Below are positions 54,563-63,751 of a DNA stretch of 64,000 nucleotides, piece by piece. The translations under genes were made by a program, and so were the position numbers. Origin of the DNA: Kluyvera georgiana ATCC 51603 (lineage in GTDB: Bacteria > Pseudomonadota > Gammaproteobacteria > Enterobacterales > Enterobacteriaceae); NCBI RefSeq assembly GCF_001654985.1, contig NZ_LXEU01000047.1, positions 1 through 64,000 on the forward strand, written 5' to 3'. The notes beneath the pieces were generated by a model. The model saw only the letters and a list, made by a program, of their open reading frames with translations. It was not told where the DNA came from and searched no databases. The number at the start of each line of letters is the position of its first letter. Position 1 is the first letter of the stretch.

Positions 54563-54679
54563 CTAAAAAAAGGAAAACAAGCAAAACCGACTCTGAATTC
54601 CTAATGCCACAGCCGTCTGGACAACCGGCATACTGAGCAGTACCAGCACGAAAGCGGCGATCGTTAAACGTAATAGCAT
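54563..54679 (-). CDS. Small hydrophobic peptide, 38 residues, between uacT and fdhF
   Basis: On the minus strand an ATG at 54679 with GGGAGG six bases upstream opens a 38-codon frame. The product starts MLLRLTIAAFVLVLLSMPVV and ends CLFSFF; one membrane span covers about residues 5-25, or it could be a signal peptide. I know no homologue. It is 52 bases after uacT and 42 before fdhF, all on one strand, so it is probably cotranscribed and may help assemble or anchor the formate dehydrogenase/UacF pathway. Confidence 0.5.
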   Translation of the reverse strand: MLLRLTIAAFVLVLLSMPVVQTAVALGIQSRFCLFSFF

Positions 54680-54731
54680 GGTGGCCTCCCTGTGTGGCAA
54701 GCGTCGCCGAACGACGCCTGCGAATCAGCGA

Positions 54732-56180
54732 TTATTCTTCCTGATTTTGCTGTTTTTTGACCTTACGCATCAGCAGCAGCATGCGCATGGTGCGCGGCTG
54801 GCGGTGAGAAACATGAGGATCGGGAATCAGGCCGGTATGCTTGTTGTAGCCGTTAAAAAACAGGTTCAACGTTACGGCGCTGAAGGTGGCAAGCATAATT
54901 CCGCTATGCAGCAGCGGTTGTAACGCGCTGGGGAACTTCGAGAAAAAATCGGCGGAAAGCGTTGGCGTGAGGCCAACCCCCAGACTTATTGCGACGATAT
55001 AGAGGTTATAACGATTAGTTGAATAGTTGATGCGGGCCAGAATACGGATCCCTGTCGCCAGAACCATGCCAAACATGACCAACCCAGCCCCCCCGAGGAC
55101 GAACTGCGGAATCGAGGCCACCAGCACTGCCATTTTAGGTACCATGCCAAATAAAATCAGGATCCCGCCGGACGCGACACAGACCCAACGACTATGAACA
55201 CCGGTGACACCCACCAGCCCAATATTCTGCGAGAATGACGTGTGAGGGAAGCTATTGAAAATGCCGCCAAATAGCGTTCCAAAACCATCGACACGTAAAC
55301 CACGTACGATATCCTGCGGCGTTAATTTGCGACCCACGATTTCACCCAGGGCTAAAAACATCCCCATCGATTCAATAAAGACGATGATGACCACGGCAGT
55401 CATCGTAAGAATAGAGATCGGATCAAAAATCGGGGTGCCAAGCGCCAGCGGAGTCACAATGGCAAACCATTTCGCGTCGTATAATCCAGCGAGGCTGACC
55501 TCATTCATCATCATTGACAGGATAAAGCCGAAAATAATCCCCAGCAGCACCGCGACGTTAGACATAAAACCTTTCGCAAATCGGGTTACCAGTAGAATAA
55601 ATAGTAATACCGCAAATGAAATGCCGAGATAAACGGGACTGCCATATTCCGGGTTACCTTTACCACCCGCCGCCCAGTCAATACCAACCTGGATGATGCT
55701 TAAACCTATAGAAGTAATAACAACACCGGTAACGAGAGGCGGAAATAGCGGCATTAATTTACCGATCAGCGGCGCAATAAGCGTGGTAATAATCCCCGCA
55801 CCGATTGTTGCGCCGAAAATACCCATCAACCCAATATCGGGATTCACGCCAATCGCCAGCATCGGCGTGACTGCGGCGAACGTGACTGACATAATCACCG
55901 GCAGACGAATACCCATAAATCGGCCAATGCCAATACATTGTAATAGTGTCACTACGCCGCAGCAGAAGAGGTCGGAGCTTATCAATAGGGCAACGGTGTC
56001 TTTACTTAACCCTAACCGGTTGCCAATCATGAGGGGAACGGCAACAGCTCCCGCGTACATCACCAGGACATGCTGTAATCCAAGAATGACCAGCTTGCCC
56101 GGGGGAAGGACACGCTCCACCTCATCTACCGCTTTGTTGCTACCAGTGACCGATGGTGGCTGAGAATCAATGGCGCTCAT
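54732..56180 (-). CDS. uacT: UacT (YgfU), proton-coupled uric acid permease
   Basis: A 482-residue NCS2/NAT-family transporter with 14 helices, the same length as E. coli UacT and very similar from MSAIDSQ at the start to the end. The NAT signature is QNIGLVGVTGVHSR near residue 318; the position after Thr, Arg in E. coli UacT, is Gly here. Ligand residues in helix 8 lie in FIESMGMFLALGEIVG. It imports uric acid, and xanthine weakly, for anaerobic degradation. Divergent from uacF across 410 bases. A 28-base near-perfect palindrome lies 22 bases before the start codon. Confidence 0.94.
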   Translation of the reverse strand: MSAIDSQPPSVTGSNKAVDEVERVLPPGKLVILGLQHVLVMYAGAVAVPLMIGNRLGLSKDTVALLISSDLFCCGVVTLLQCIGIGRFMGIRLPVIMSVTFAAVTPMLAIGVNPDIGLMGIFGATIGAGIITTLIAPLIGKLMPLFPPLVTGVVITSIGLSIIQVGIDWAAGGKGNPEYGSPVYLGISFAVLLFILLVTRFAKGFMSNVAVLLGIIFGFILSMMMNEVSLAGLYDAKWFAIVTPLALGTPIFDPISILTMTAVVIIVFIESMGMFLALGEIVGRKLTPQDIVRGLRVDGFGTLFGGIFNSFPHTSFSQNIGLVGVTGVHSRWVCVASGGILILFGMVPKMAVLVASIPQFVLGGAGLVMFGMVLATGIRILARINYSTNRYNLYIVAISLGVGLTPTLSADFFSKFPSALQPLLHSGIMLATFSAVTLNLFFNGYNKHTGLIPDPHVSHRQPRTMRMLLLMRKVKKQQNQEE

Positions 56181-56202
56181 AATATGTTTCTCCTTAATGT
56201 TT

Positions 56203-56230
56203 CACCGTTGGCCATTCATGGCCAACGGTG
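56203..56230. promoter_or_regulatory. 28-base near-perfect palindrome in the uacT leader
   Basis: Arms CACCGTTGGCCAT (56203-56215) and ATGGCCAACGGTG (56218-56230) are exact complements around a two-base centre. It lies 22 bases before the uacT start and would form a very stable RNA hairpin or serve as an operator. Confidence 0.6.
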
Positions 56231-56265
56231 TTATCAACGAACAGCGATGAAATCTCTGAGATCTA

Positions 56266-56282
56266 TGCTTAGGTAATGCCAG
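56266..56282 (-). promoter_or_regulatory. Candidate sigma-54 promoter of uacT (and fdhF)
   Basis: The minus strand reads CTGGCATTACCTAAGCA, with TGGCAT at -24 and GC at -12 in the invariant spacing. It would start transcription about 75 bases before uacT. The -12 element AAGC is weaker than consensus TTGC. Confidence 0.45.
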
Positions 56283-56590
56283 TTTTTTATCCGATGGTGA
56301 TTTGATTGTGGAAATGCGTTTTTAATCACAGAAAGTGACATTGCCTAACGCTGAAAGCAGGCTTTTATGAGAGGACGGGTAGTGCTATTTCTCAGAGTGA
56401 GAAGACTTAATCATTATGACTCGCAATATGATTCATATCATGCTGATAGCGTAATTTTTTTTGCGGCGATTTCATCATCATTTTTTGATGCCGTTGGCAA
56501 AAATAAACTTCATTTAGCAAGAAAGGAAGAAAGCGCCTGAATATTGCATCGCGACCCTTGAAGAATATCTGAATAATAAAAGGGAAGCCA

Positions 56591-58531
56591 ATGAACCGAT
56601 TTATTGTTGCTGATGCTACCAGCTGTATTGGTTGTCATGCCTGCGAGATTGCCTGCGTTACCGCCCATCATCAGGATAACTGGCCGCTACATCGCCACGA
56701 TTTCATGCCGCGTATTCATGTTGTTTTCCTCCGCAAAGAGAGCCGTACCGCCACCTGTCGCCACTGTAATGACGCGCCCTGCGTGGCTTCCTGCCCAACA
56801 GACGCCCTTTATTTCGCCGATAACAGCATCCAGTTGAAGCAGGAAAAGTGCATTGGCTGTAAGAACTGCGTCATCAGCTGCCCATTCGGGGCCATCGAAA
56901 TGGTGGCAGCCAACGAAGACGCGCCGCCGCTGGCGCAGAAATGCGACCTGTGTAGCGAACATCCCAGCGGTCAACCGGCCTGTGTGGCAACTTGCCCAAC
57001 GCAGGCGCTGCGCTTGATGGATGCACAACAGCTCGAAAAATTACGCCGTGAACGCCAGACGCGTACTGTGCTCGGACAGCCGGTGCAACCGCGTCAGCCT
57101 GGCCGTCGCGAAATGTTTCTGGCAAAACCGCCTCGCGTCGGGGCCAGGAAGATGGACGCCGCGCAGCGCAAAACGGATTTCGAGGAGATTTATTACGGTT
57201 TGTCCTGTTCAGACGCCGAATATGAGAGCAAGCGCTGCCTGAGCTGCGCGCAGAAAGCATGGTGCAACTGGACCTGTCCGCTGCACAACCACATTCCCGA
57301 TTTTATTCGCCTGGTTAATGAAGGAAAAATCATTGAAGCGGCGGAGCTATGCCACCAAAGCAGTTCGCTGCCGGAAATCTGTGGCCGCGTTTGCCCGCAG
57401 GATCGTTTATGTGAAGGGGCATGTACGCTGAAAAACGAGGGCGGCTCGGTCGCGATTGGTAATCTCGAACGCTACATCACCGACACCGCGCTGGCGATGG
57501 GCTGGCGTCCGCAGGTGGTTGGCGTGACGCCGCGTAAGGAGCGGGTTGCCATTATTGGCGCGGGGCCTGCGGGGTTGGGCTGCGCTGATATGCTGGCGCG
57601 TGCGGGCGTGCAGGTGGATGTTTTTGATAAGCATCCGGAAATTGGCGGGCTGCTGACGTTCGGCATCCCGCCCTTCAAGCTGGATAAAGGGATCCTCGGT
57701 ATGCGCCGGACGATCTTCAACGAAATAGGCATTCAATTCCATCTGAACCAGGAAGTTGGCCGTGATGTCGACTTTAACGATTTAGTCGCCAGTTACGACG
57801 CGGTGTTCCTCGGCGTCGGTGCCTATGGCCTGATGGCGGCGGGGCTCGAAGGTGAAGACGCGCCGGGCGTGATCCAGGCGCTGCCGTTCCTGATCGCCAG
57901 TACCCGTGAGGTGATGGGTCTGGAAGAGAGTCCTGAGTATCCGCTTATCGACATCCAGGGCAAGCACGTTGTGGTGCTGGGCGGCGGCGATACCGCGATG
58001 GACTGCCTGCGTACGGCAGTGCGACGCGGGGCCGCGAGCGTGACCTGCGCTTATCGTCGTGACGAGCTGAGCATGCCGGGGTCAAAAAAAGAGGTGGTCA
58101 ACGCGCGGGAGGAAGGCGTGGAATTCCAGTTCAACGTCCAGCCGCAGTATATCCAGCGCAACCGCAAGGGGCAGGTCAGCGCGGTCGGCATGATCCGCAC
58201 CGACATGGGCGAGCCGGGCCCGGACGGACGTCGTCGCCCGAGACCGATTGTCGGCTCTGGCTTTGAGCTACAGGCGGATGTGCTGATCATGGCATTTGGT
58301 TTCCAGGCCCACGATATGCCGTGGCTACGCGGCCAGGGCGTACAGTTGGACCGCTGGGGGCAAATCCGTACCGGTGGAGCCGGTCGCGGCACCACGCAAA
58401 CCAGCAACGACAAGATTTTTGCCGGCGGTGACGCGGTACACGGCGCAGATCTTGTCGTCACGGCGATGGCGGCGGGGCGTCAGGCCGCCAGTGAAATGTT
58501 GACGCTGTTCAACAGCAAGGAGGAGGCATGA
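56591..58531 (+). CDS. uacF: UacF (YgfT), ferredoxin-flavin oxidoreductase for urate degradation
   Basis: A 646-residue fusion. The N-terminal part (1-150) carries four [4Fe-4S] clusters with cysteines in CIGCHACEIAC, CRHCNDAPCVASCP, CIGCKNCVISCP and CDLC/CVATCP. Residues about 190-640 form a GltD-like flavin unit with CLSCAQKAWCNWTCPLHN, the FAD site AIIGAGPAGLGCADML and the NAD(P) site VVLGGGDTAMDCLRT. It follows E. coli UacF (YgfT) closely, more so than its relative AegA. In E. coli UacF is needed, with formate dehydrogenase H, to degrade uric acid anaerobically. GGGA precedes the ATG. It overlaps the next gene by four bases. Confidence 0.93.
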   Translation: MNRFIVADATSCIGCHACEIACVTAHHQDNWPLHRHDFMPRIHVVFLRKESRTATCRHCNDAPCVASCPTDALYFADNSIQLKQEKCIGCKNCVISCPFGAIEMVAANEDAPPLAQKCDLCSEHPSGQPACVATCPTQALRLMDAQQLEKLRRERQTRTVLGQPVQPRQPGRREMFLAKPPRVGARKMDAAQRKTDFEEIYYGLSCSDAEYESKRCLSCAQKAWCNWTCPLHNHIPDFIRLVNEGKIIEAAELCHQSSSLPEICGRVCPQDRLCEGACTLKNEGGSVAIGNLERYITDTALAMGWRPQVVGVTPRKERVAIIGAGPAGLGCADMLARAGVQVDVFDKHPEIGGLLTFGIPPFKLDKGILGMRRTIFNEIGIQFHLNQEVGRDVDFNDLVASYDAVFLGVGAYGLMAAGLEGEDAPGVIQALPFLIASTREVMGLEESPEYPLIDIQGKHVVVLGGGDTAMDCLRTAVRRGAASVTCAYRRDELSMPGSKKEVVNAREEGVEFQFNVQPQYIQRNRKGQVSAVGMIRTDMGEPGPDGRRRPRPIVGSGFELQADVLIMAFGFQAHDMPWLRGQGVQLDRWGQIRTGGAGRGTTQTSNDKIFAGGDAVHGADLVVTAMAAGRQAASEMLTLFNSKEEA

Positions 58532-58992
58532 CCAGCTTTATCATGGCAAATCCAGCGGCTTGTATCGGCTGTCGCACCTGCGAGATAGCCTGCGCGCTGG
58601 AGCATGCCACAGAACACGCGGCGTTCGCGCCGCGCTTAACGGTGCTGCGTCTGGATACGCTTAGCGTGCCGGTAATGTGCCATCAATGCGAAAATGCCCC
58701 CTGTGTGGGGGCATGCCCCGTTGGCGCATTAAGCATGGGGGACGAGCGAGTGGAAGCCGATGCCGCCCGCTGTATTGGTTGTCAGAGCTGCGTGGTGGCC
58801 TGTCCGTTTGGTGTGATTACCGTAGAGGTGAGCAAAAATCAGTTGGCAACAATTGTGAAGTGCGATTTGTGTCATGACCGCGAGCGCGGCCCGGCCTGTA
58901 TTGACGTCTGCCCAACCTCTGCGTTAAGCAAAATCACCGGCGAGGCGCTGGCGGAAATGCAAAAGCAGCGCAAGATAACCACCGCGTTCTGA
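58528..58992 (+). CDS. YgfS/HydN-like [4Fe-4S] ferredoxin protein
   Basis: A 154-residue electron-transfer protein with four cysteine groups for [4Fe-4S] clusters: CIGCRTCEIAC, CHQCENAPCVGACP, CIGCQSCVVACP and CDLCHDRERGPACIDVCP. It resembles E. coli YgfS, HydN and HycB. Start ATG overlaps the uacF stop (ATGA at 58528-58531), so the two are coupled. It probably takes electrons from FdhF and passes them to UacF. Confidence 0.9.
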   Translation: MTSFIMANPAACIGCRTCEIACALEHATEHAAFAPRLTVLRLDTLSVPVMCHQCENAPCVGACPVGALSMGDERVEADAARCIGCQSCVVACPFGVITVEVSKNQLATIVKCDLCHDRERGPACIDVCPTSALSKITGEALAEMQKQRKITTAF

Positions 58993-59093
58993 CGTGATTG
59001 CCGGGGACGAGTGGCTTCCCCGGCAACAATAGGTATAGCAATTTGTTTTAGTTGGCCCGGTAAACCTTGCGTTTACCGGCCATTGATTGTGGA

Positions 59094-60428
59094 TCAGTCT
59101 AGCCCATCCATCCGTTTCCACATCTTCGCCGCTACGTTGCGCGCCTCGGCAAAGATCGGCTCGCAGTCGAAGGTAAACTCACGGTTTTCATACACCATCA
59201 CGCCGTTGACCATCACGCTGTGCACGCTGCTCGATCCCATGCCAAAGGCGATATGTCCGGCGATGTTCTCCGCCACTAGCGGGGTAGGCGGCAGATAATC
59301 GCAGACGGTGAGATCCGCTTTATAACCCTCTGCAATACGGCCAAACTGTGCATTGAAGTTGCGACTGAGCAGGGTATTACCGTTGCTGAGCGCGCGAGCA
59401 AAGCTGTCTGGCCAAAGCGGGCCACCGGCGTCGCGGTGTTTAAAGAAGGCGAACTTCAGCTCTTCAAACATGTCGGAACCTATGCCGTCGGTACCCAGCG
59501 CCAGATTACGATAGCGGGTGAGCTTGTGGTTATAGCCCACGTGGTTATTCATGTTGGAACGCGCGTTATGCACCAGGAAACCATCGTGCTCATTGAGCAA
59601 GGCGATATCGGCATCAGAGAGATACAGGCCGTGAGCAATCAGCGTTTTACTGTCGATGAGGTCAAATTCCGCCAGGCGAACCAGCAAATCCTTACCGTAG
59701 TGATGGTGGCTATGTGAGACGTCGTAACTGTCCTCCGCCGCGTGGATATGCAGCCCGCGCCCGGTCGCTTTTACCGCTTCGCTGAGCATGGATAAACCCT
59801 CATCGGTCACGGTGAACGGCGCGTGTGCGCCGATATGCGCCTCGACCAGATAGGGCTCTTTCCCCGTTTCCCGCGCGCGGTCTATTTCGCGCGCAAAACG
59901 GATATTCTCTTCCACGCTGGCCTGTAGCTCTTGCTGACCGCCGTTACGATCGGTGGTTTCAAAGCAGGTCATGCCGCGCAGACCGACTTTCAGGAAAGCG
60001 TTACGCAGTTGGCTGAGTGACCCGGCAATGTAATTTGGCGAGGCATGATGGTCGATGACCGCCGTACAGCCGCTGCGAATCGCCTCCATCGCGCAGATAA
60101 GCCCGCTGTAGTACAGCGATTCTTCGTCCAGCGCGCGGTCCAGCCGCCACCATAGGTTTTTCAGCGTGGAGATAAAGTCCGGGCTCGGGGCGATATTGGC
60201 CTGAATGCCGCGCGATAATCCTGAATAGAAGTGGTTGTGGGAACAGACCATCCCCGGCATCACCAGCTTGCCGTGCATCTCTTTGATTTTTGCCTGCGGG
60301 TATTGATGGCAAAGATCGTGCCCGACCGCGACGATATCCGTATGTTCAATCACGATATCGACATTTTCCTGCACCATTGCCGGATAGAGTTGGGCGATGG
60401 TGGCGTTTTTCAGCAGTAACTGGCTCAT
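59094..60428 (-). CDS. ssnA: SsnA, amidohydrolase of the purine degradation cluster
   Basis: A 444-residue metal-dependent amidohydrolase (E. coli SsnA 442). Metal ligands are visible in MVCSHNHFYSGLS (near residue 60), LHIHAAED, IAHGLYLSD and LGTDGIGSDM. The family is related to guanine and chlorohydrolase-type deaminases. In gut bacteria ssnA belongs to the conserved gene set needed for anaerobic purine/urate breakdown; its exact reaction is unsettled. The start overlaps the stop of ygfK by four bases, so the two are cotranscribed. Confidence 0.93.
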   Translation of the reverse strand: MSQLLLKNATIAQLYPAMVQENVDIVIEHTDIVAVGHDLCHQYPQAKIKEMHGKLVMPGMVCSHNHFYSGLSRGIQANIAPSPDFISTLKNLWWRLDRALDEESLYYSGLICAMEAIRSGCTAVIDHHASPNYIAGSLSQLRNAFLKVGLRGMTCFETTDRNGGQQELQASVEENIRFAREIDRARETGKEPYLVEAHIGAHAPFTVTDEGLSMLSEAVKATGRGLHIHAAEDSYDVSHSHHHYGKDLLVRLAEFDLIDSKTLIAHGLYLSDADIALLNEHDGFLVHNARSNMNNHVGYNHKLTRYRNLALGTDGIGSDMFEELKFAFFKHRDAGGPLWPDSFARALSNGNTLLSRNFNAQFGRIAEGYKADLTVCDYLPPTPLVAENIAGHIAFGMGSSSVHSVMVNGVMVYENREFTFDCEPIFAEARNVAAKMWKRMDGLD

Positions 60429-63400
60429 ACTTCAACGGCCCCCAGAAGATAGTGGTGATGACGATGGACATGGCTGATGATGCGGCACATGGCGTCCAGC
60501 TGCGGTGGTATCTGATTGAACTCCCCTCTGTCGTCGAGGGTCAGCAGCCAGGTCTGTTCATTCTGACGAATATGGACGCGATTTCCCTCAACCAGGAAGC
60601 CTGGATTGCTGCTGTTGGTGAAATCCTGCGGCAGGCTGAAAACGGTGATTTTGTCTTTGTACGGTTTACCCTGCCAGGGGCAGAACTGGGCGCAGTTGCC
60701 GCATTCATTACAGTAGGCGTCAAGGTGCAGCGTCTGATAGCGGTTTTCAAAGCCGGGAACGGCAATGGAAACGTTGGCACGGTTCGGGCAAACATCCACG
60801 CATTTGCTGCACACATAGTTGCATTCCAGGCAACGGGCGGCTTCCTGAGCAACGAAAGCATCGCGATCGTCTTTGCCGACGTTGGCAACCACGATGGCCC
60901 CTTTACGCCGGTAAACTTCGGCGGGATCGACGTTGTTCCAGTGCTTGTCACCATGGTGGCTGCGGATGTTTTCTCGCGCCAGAATGGCATCCGTTGCCCG
61001 GCGTGCGTTACCGATGGCAGAAACAATTGACGACGGGCCGCGCTGAACGTCGCCAATCAGGAAAACGCCCGATTTACGGGTTTCACCGTCGGCGTTCACT
61101 TCCGGCCAGCCGTTTGCGTCCAGCGGAATGCCCATCTCAGCCAGCGCCTCGCCGTCCTGTTGTTCGCCGATGGCGGTAATCAGCGTGTCGACCTGTAGCG
61201 TACAGGTTTTTGCTGTCTCAACCGGGCGGCGACGGCCTTTTTCATCAACATCACCCAGCGCCATGACGCGTACGGTTAGCGTACCGTCGGCATCGAATCG
61301 CTCTGGATTATTCAGGAAGCGGAAGGTGACGCCATCGTGTACCGCTTCTTCATACTCCTCGCGCCAGGCGGGCATCTCCTGCTGCGAACGACGGTAGATG
61401 ACGGTTGCCTGCTCGACACCCGGCACGCGCAGGGCGGCACGGGCACAGTCCATCGCGGTATTCCCCGCGCCTATAATGGCCACGTGCTTACCTAACTGCA
61501 GGTTATCGCTGCGGTTATATTCGCGCAGGAAGGACAACGATTTACGCACGTTCGGGTTATCGCCCTGCAGCTTCACGCCGCTGTTTTTATCGGTACCGGT
61601 GCCGACCAGAACGTAGCGGAAGCCCTGTTGCTGGAGTTTTTCCACCGTCAGGTGCGGGTCGCAGCCGTAGACAATGTTGACGCCGTGGCTCACCACAAAG
61701 TCGATATCCTGCTGGATAAGCTCGCCGGGAATACGGAACTGCGGAATGATATTCCGCACCACGCCGCCCGCGTTGGCTTCGCGTTCAAATAACGTGACAC
61801 TGTAACCTGCGCGCGCGAGAAAATACCCCGCAGCCAGACCTGCTGGCCCTGCGCCAATCACCGCCACCGGATGCTGGGTACCGGAACCGGCGGGTTTATG
61901 CCAGCGACGCTGATATTCATCCCAGCCTTTTTCGAGGGCGATTTTCTTTAATTCACGAATATTCAGCGCGCTGTCGTAGTCGAGGCGCGTACAGTTGTAC
62001 TGACACTGGTGGTCACAGATATGGCCGGTAATGGCCGGCAGCGCGTTGCGCTGATAGATAAGTTCCAGCGCGTCGACATAACGCTGTTCACCCATCAATC
62101 GAATGTACTCTGGGATATCTTGCTTGATGGCACAGGCGCTCACGCAGGGGGCAACGTAGCAGTCAGTCAGCGGCAATTTTTCACCGACATCGATACGATC
62201 GTCCGGCTTCCAGTGCTTCTGGGTATACTCCATGCTGACCGCTTTTTCCGCCAGCGCGTTCAGGCGCTTCACGTCGACCTGCGTCATCTGCCAGCCATCG
62301 GCCTGTTCCAGTTCGCGCATGCATTCGCTTAATCGCAGATAGCCGCCGGGTTTGAGCAGGTCGGTGGCCATGGTGATCGGACGAATGCCGGTCTCGAAAA
62401 TATCACGAATGTTAAGCTGGCTGGCGCCGCCGGAGTAGGAGATGGGCAGCTTGCCGTCAAACTCACGCGACAGGAGGGCGGCCACGTTGATCGACAGCGG
62501 GAACAGCGCGCGCCCGGACATATACATTTCGTCGCCCGGTAGTGCGCCCTTGTTGTTCACCGTACCGAGGGTATTAGTCAGCTTCACGCCGAAGCCAAGA
62601 TGTTTAGTTTTGGCCAGCGTCATCAGACGCTTAAGCATCTCCAGCGCCTGCTCAATTTTCAGATCGTGGTCAAAGGAGGCTTCATTCAGGCCGATATAGC
62701 CAAAGCCGCAGGTATCGAGAATTTCACGTACCCGCGCGAAGCCCAGCAGCGTTGGGTTGAGTTTCACGAAGGTATTCAGCTGCTTCTCTTCCAGCATATA
62801 GCGGCAGATGGCTTCAATTTCGTCAGGCGGACAGCCGTGCATCGTGGAGAGCGTGACGCCCTGAACCAGTTTTGCCGGAATGCGGCTCGCCAGCGCCGCT
62901 TTTTCTGGTCGATTTTTCTGCAGCCAGCGGGTCAGTGTATCGCGATACTGGGCAAATTTTGGCTGCGATCCTGCGTTCATCATGTTGTCGATGAACTGTT
63001 GCATCGGTGGCTGTTTGATACCTTCGAGGTTATAGCCCACGCTCATATTGAAGATAAACGACTTGCCGTCTTTGACCGGCGTCAGCGGTAGAATCTCCTC
63101 CAACAGATGCAGAATAAACCACGCTTTCAGATACTCATCCCAGGCTTTCAGCAGGGTAAATTCGGTGGACCATTCGGTATTGAAACATTCATCTTCCGCG
63201 TCGATACAGGGTTTTTCCAGTTCCAGGCGGTCGAGGATCTGTACCGTTTTGAGTTCGATAAACCGTCCGCCGGTCAGCCAGGACGTAATAATGTTTTGCG
63301 CCAACTGGGTATGCGGCCCGGCAGCCGGGCCAATCGGCGTCGCGCAGGTTTCACCAAACACGCCGACCTTATGCGGAGCGTTTGGCGTGTAAAATTGCTG

Positions 63401-63496
63401 TTCCGGGATACCAAAGATGGAACGATGATTCTGGTATTCATCAAAAATACGCGTTAAAAGTTCCTCAAACGGAACGGGACGCATGATATCGCCCAT
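60425..63496 (-). CDS. ygfK: YgfK, multidomain iron-sulfur flavoprotein (putative selenate reductase subunit)
   Basis: A 1023-residue protein (E. coli YgfK 1032). Residues 1 to about 420 form a dihydroorotate-dehydrogenase-like barrel (AAGPHTQLAQNI; LNEASFDHDLKIEQAL); then comes a GltD-like unit with CVSACAIKQDIPEYIRL, CDHQCQYNCTR, AVIGAGPAGLAAGYFL and AIIGAGNTAMDCARA; the C-terminus has ferredoxin cysteines in CLECNYVCSKCVDVCPNR and CNECGNCAQFCPW. The combination resembles dihydropyrimidine dehydrogenase and suggests reduction of a purine or pyrimidine intermediate with NAD(P)H. It belongs to the conserved anaerobic purine set. First of ygfK-ssnA, with a sigma-54-like promoter upstream. Confidence 0.94.
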   Translation of the reverse strand: MGDIMRPVPFEELLTRIFDEYQNHRSIFGIPEQQFYTPNAPHKVGVFGETCATPIGPAAGPHTQLAQNIITSWLTGGRFIELKTVQILDRLELEKPCIDAEDECFNTEWSTEFTLLKAWDEYLKAWFILHLLEEILPLTPVKDGKSFIFNMSVGYNLEGIKQPPMQQFIDNMMNAGSQPKFAQYRDTLTRWLQKNRPEKAALASRIPAKLVQGVTLSTMHGCPPDEIEAICRYMLEEKQLNTFVKLNPTLLGFARVREILDTCGFGYIGLNEASFDHDLKIEQALEMLKRLMTLAKTKHLGFGVKLTNTLGTVNNKGALPGDEMYMSGRALFPLSINVAALLSREFDGKLPISYSGGASQLNIRDIFETGIRPITMATDLLKPGGYLRLSECMRELEQADGWQMTQVDVKRLNALAEKAVSMEYTQKHWKPDDRIDVGEKLPLTDCYVAPCVSACAIKQDIPEYIRLMGEQRYVDALELIYQRNALPAITGHICDHQCQYNCTRLDYDSALNIRELKKIALEKGWDEYQRRWHKPAGSGTQHPVAVIGAGPAGLAAGYFLARAGYSVTLFEREANAGGVVRNIIPQFRIPGELIQQDIDFVVSHGVNIVYGCDPHLTVEKLQQQGFRYVLVGTGTDKNSGVKLQGDNPNVRKSLSFLREYNRSDNLQLGKHVAIIGAGNTAMDCARAALRVPGVEQATVIYRRSQQEMPAWREEYEEAVHDGVTFRFLNNPERFDADGTLTVRVMALGDVDEKGRRRPVETAKTCTLQVDTLITAIGEQQDGEALAEMGIPLDANGWPEVNADGETRKSGVFLIGDVQRGPSSIVSAIGNARRATDAILARENIRSHHGDKHWNNVDPAEVYRRKGAIVVANVGKDDRDAFVAQEAARCLECNYVCSKCVDVCPNRANVSIAVPGFENRYQTLHLDAYCNECGNCAQFCPWQGKPYKDKITVFSLPQDFTNSSNPGFLVEGNRVHIRQNEQTWLLTLDDRGEFNQIPPQLDAMCRIISHVHRHHHYLLGAVEV

Positions 63497-63570
63497 AATC
63501 CTCTCCTTAGACTTACCTGTTAAATCATAGTGGCCGGTATTGCGATAATTCCGACGGATAAGAGGAGGTC

Positions 63571-63587
63571 AGCAACAATCACACCAG
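63571..63587 (-). promoter_or_regulatory. Candidate sigma-54 promoter of ygfK-ssnA
   Basis: The minus strand reads CTGGTGTGATTGTTGCT: TGG at -24 and a full TTGCT at -12 with the correct spacing. Transcription would start about 60 bases before the ygfK start codon. Confidence 0.5.
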
Positions 63588-63751
63588 ATATTGAGATAAT
63601 AGAGAGAATTCGTGTAGAAATGTGAGAGAGATCTAAAGTTAAAACGGCGTAATGAAGCGTGATTTGGTTTGTTGATGCGAATTAAAATCACTCACACAAC
63701 GGCGGTATGCTTATTTATCAATAATGATAGTGGTCTATCAAATTGATAATA

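Larger units (their letters stand above)
56181..56590. other. Divergent control region of uacT and uacF
   Basis: No gene is seen in these 410 bases. They hold the palindrome at 56203-56230 and a sigma-54-like promoter for uacT at 56266-56282, plus AT-rich DNA towards uacF. No clear sigma-54 or sigma-70 promoter for uacF was found by eye. Confidence 0.6.

Noticed and set aside
56540-56590. Sigma-54 promoter upstream of uacF (TTGGCAAAAATAAAC near 56493)
   Set aside because: The GG element is present, but no GC follows at the required spacing.
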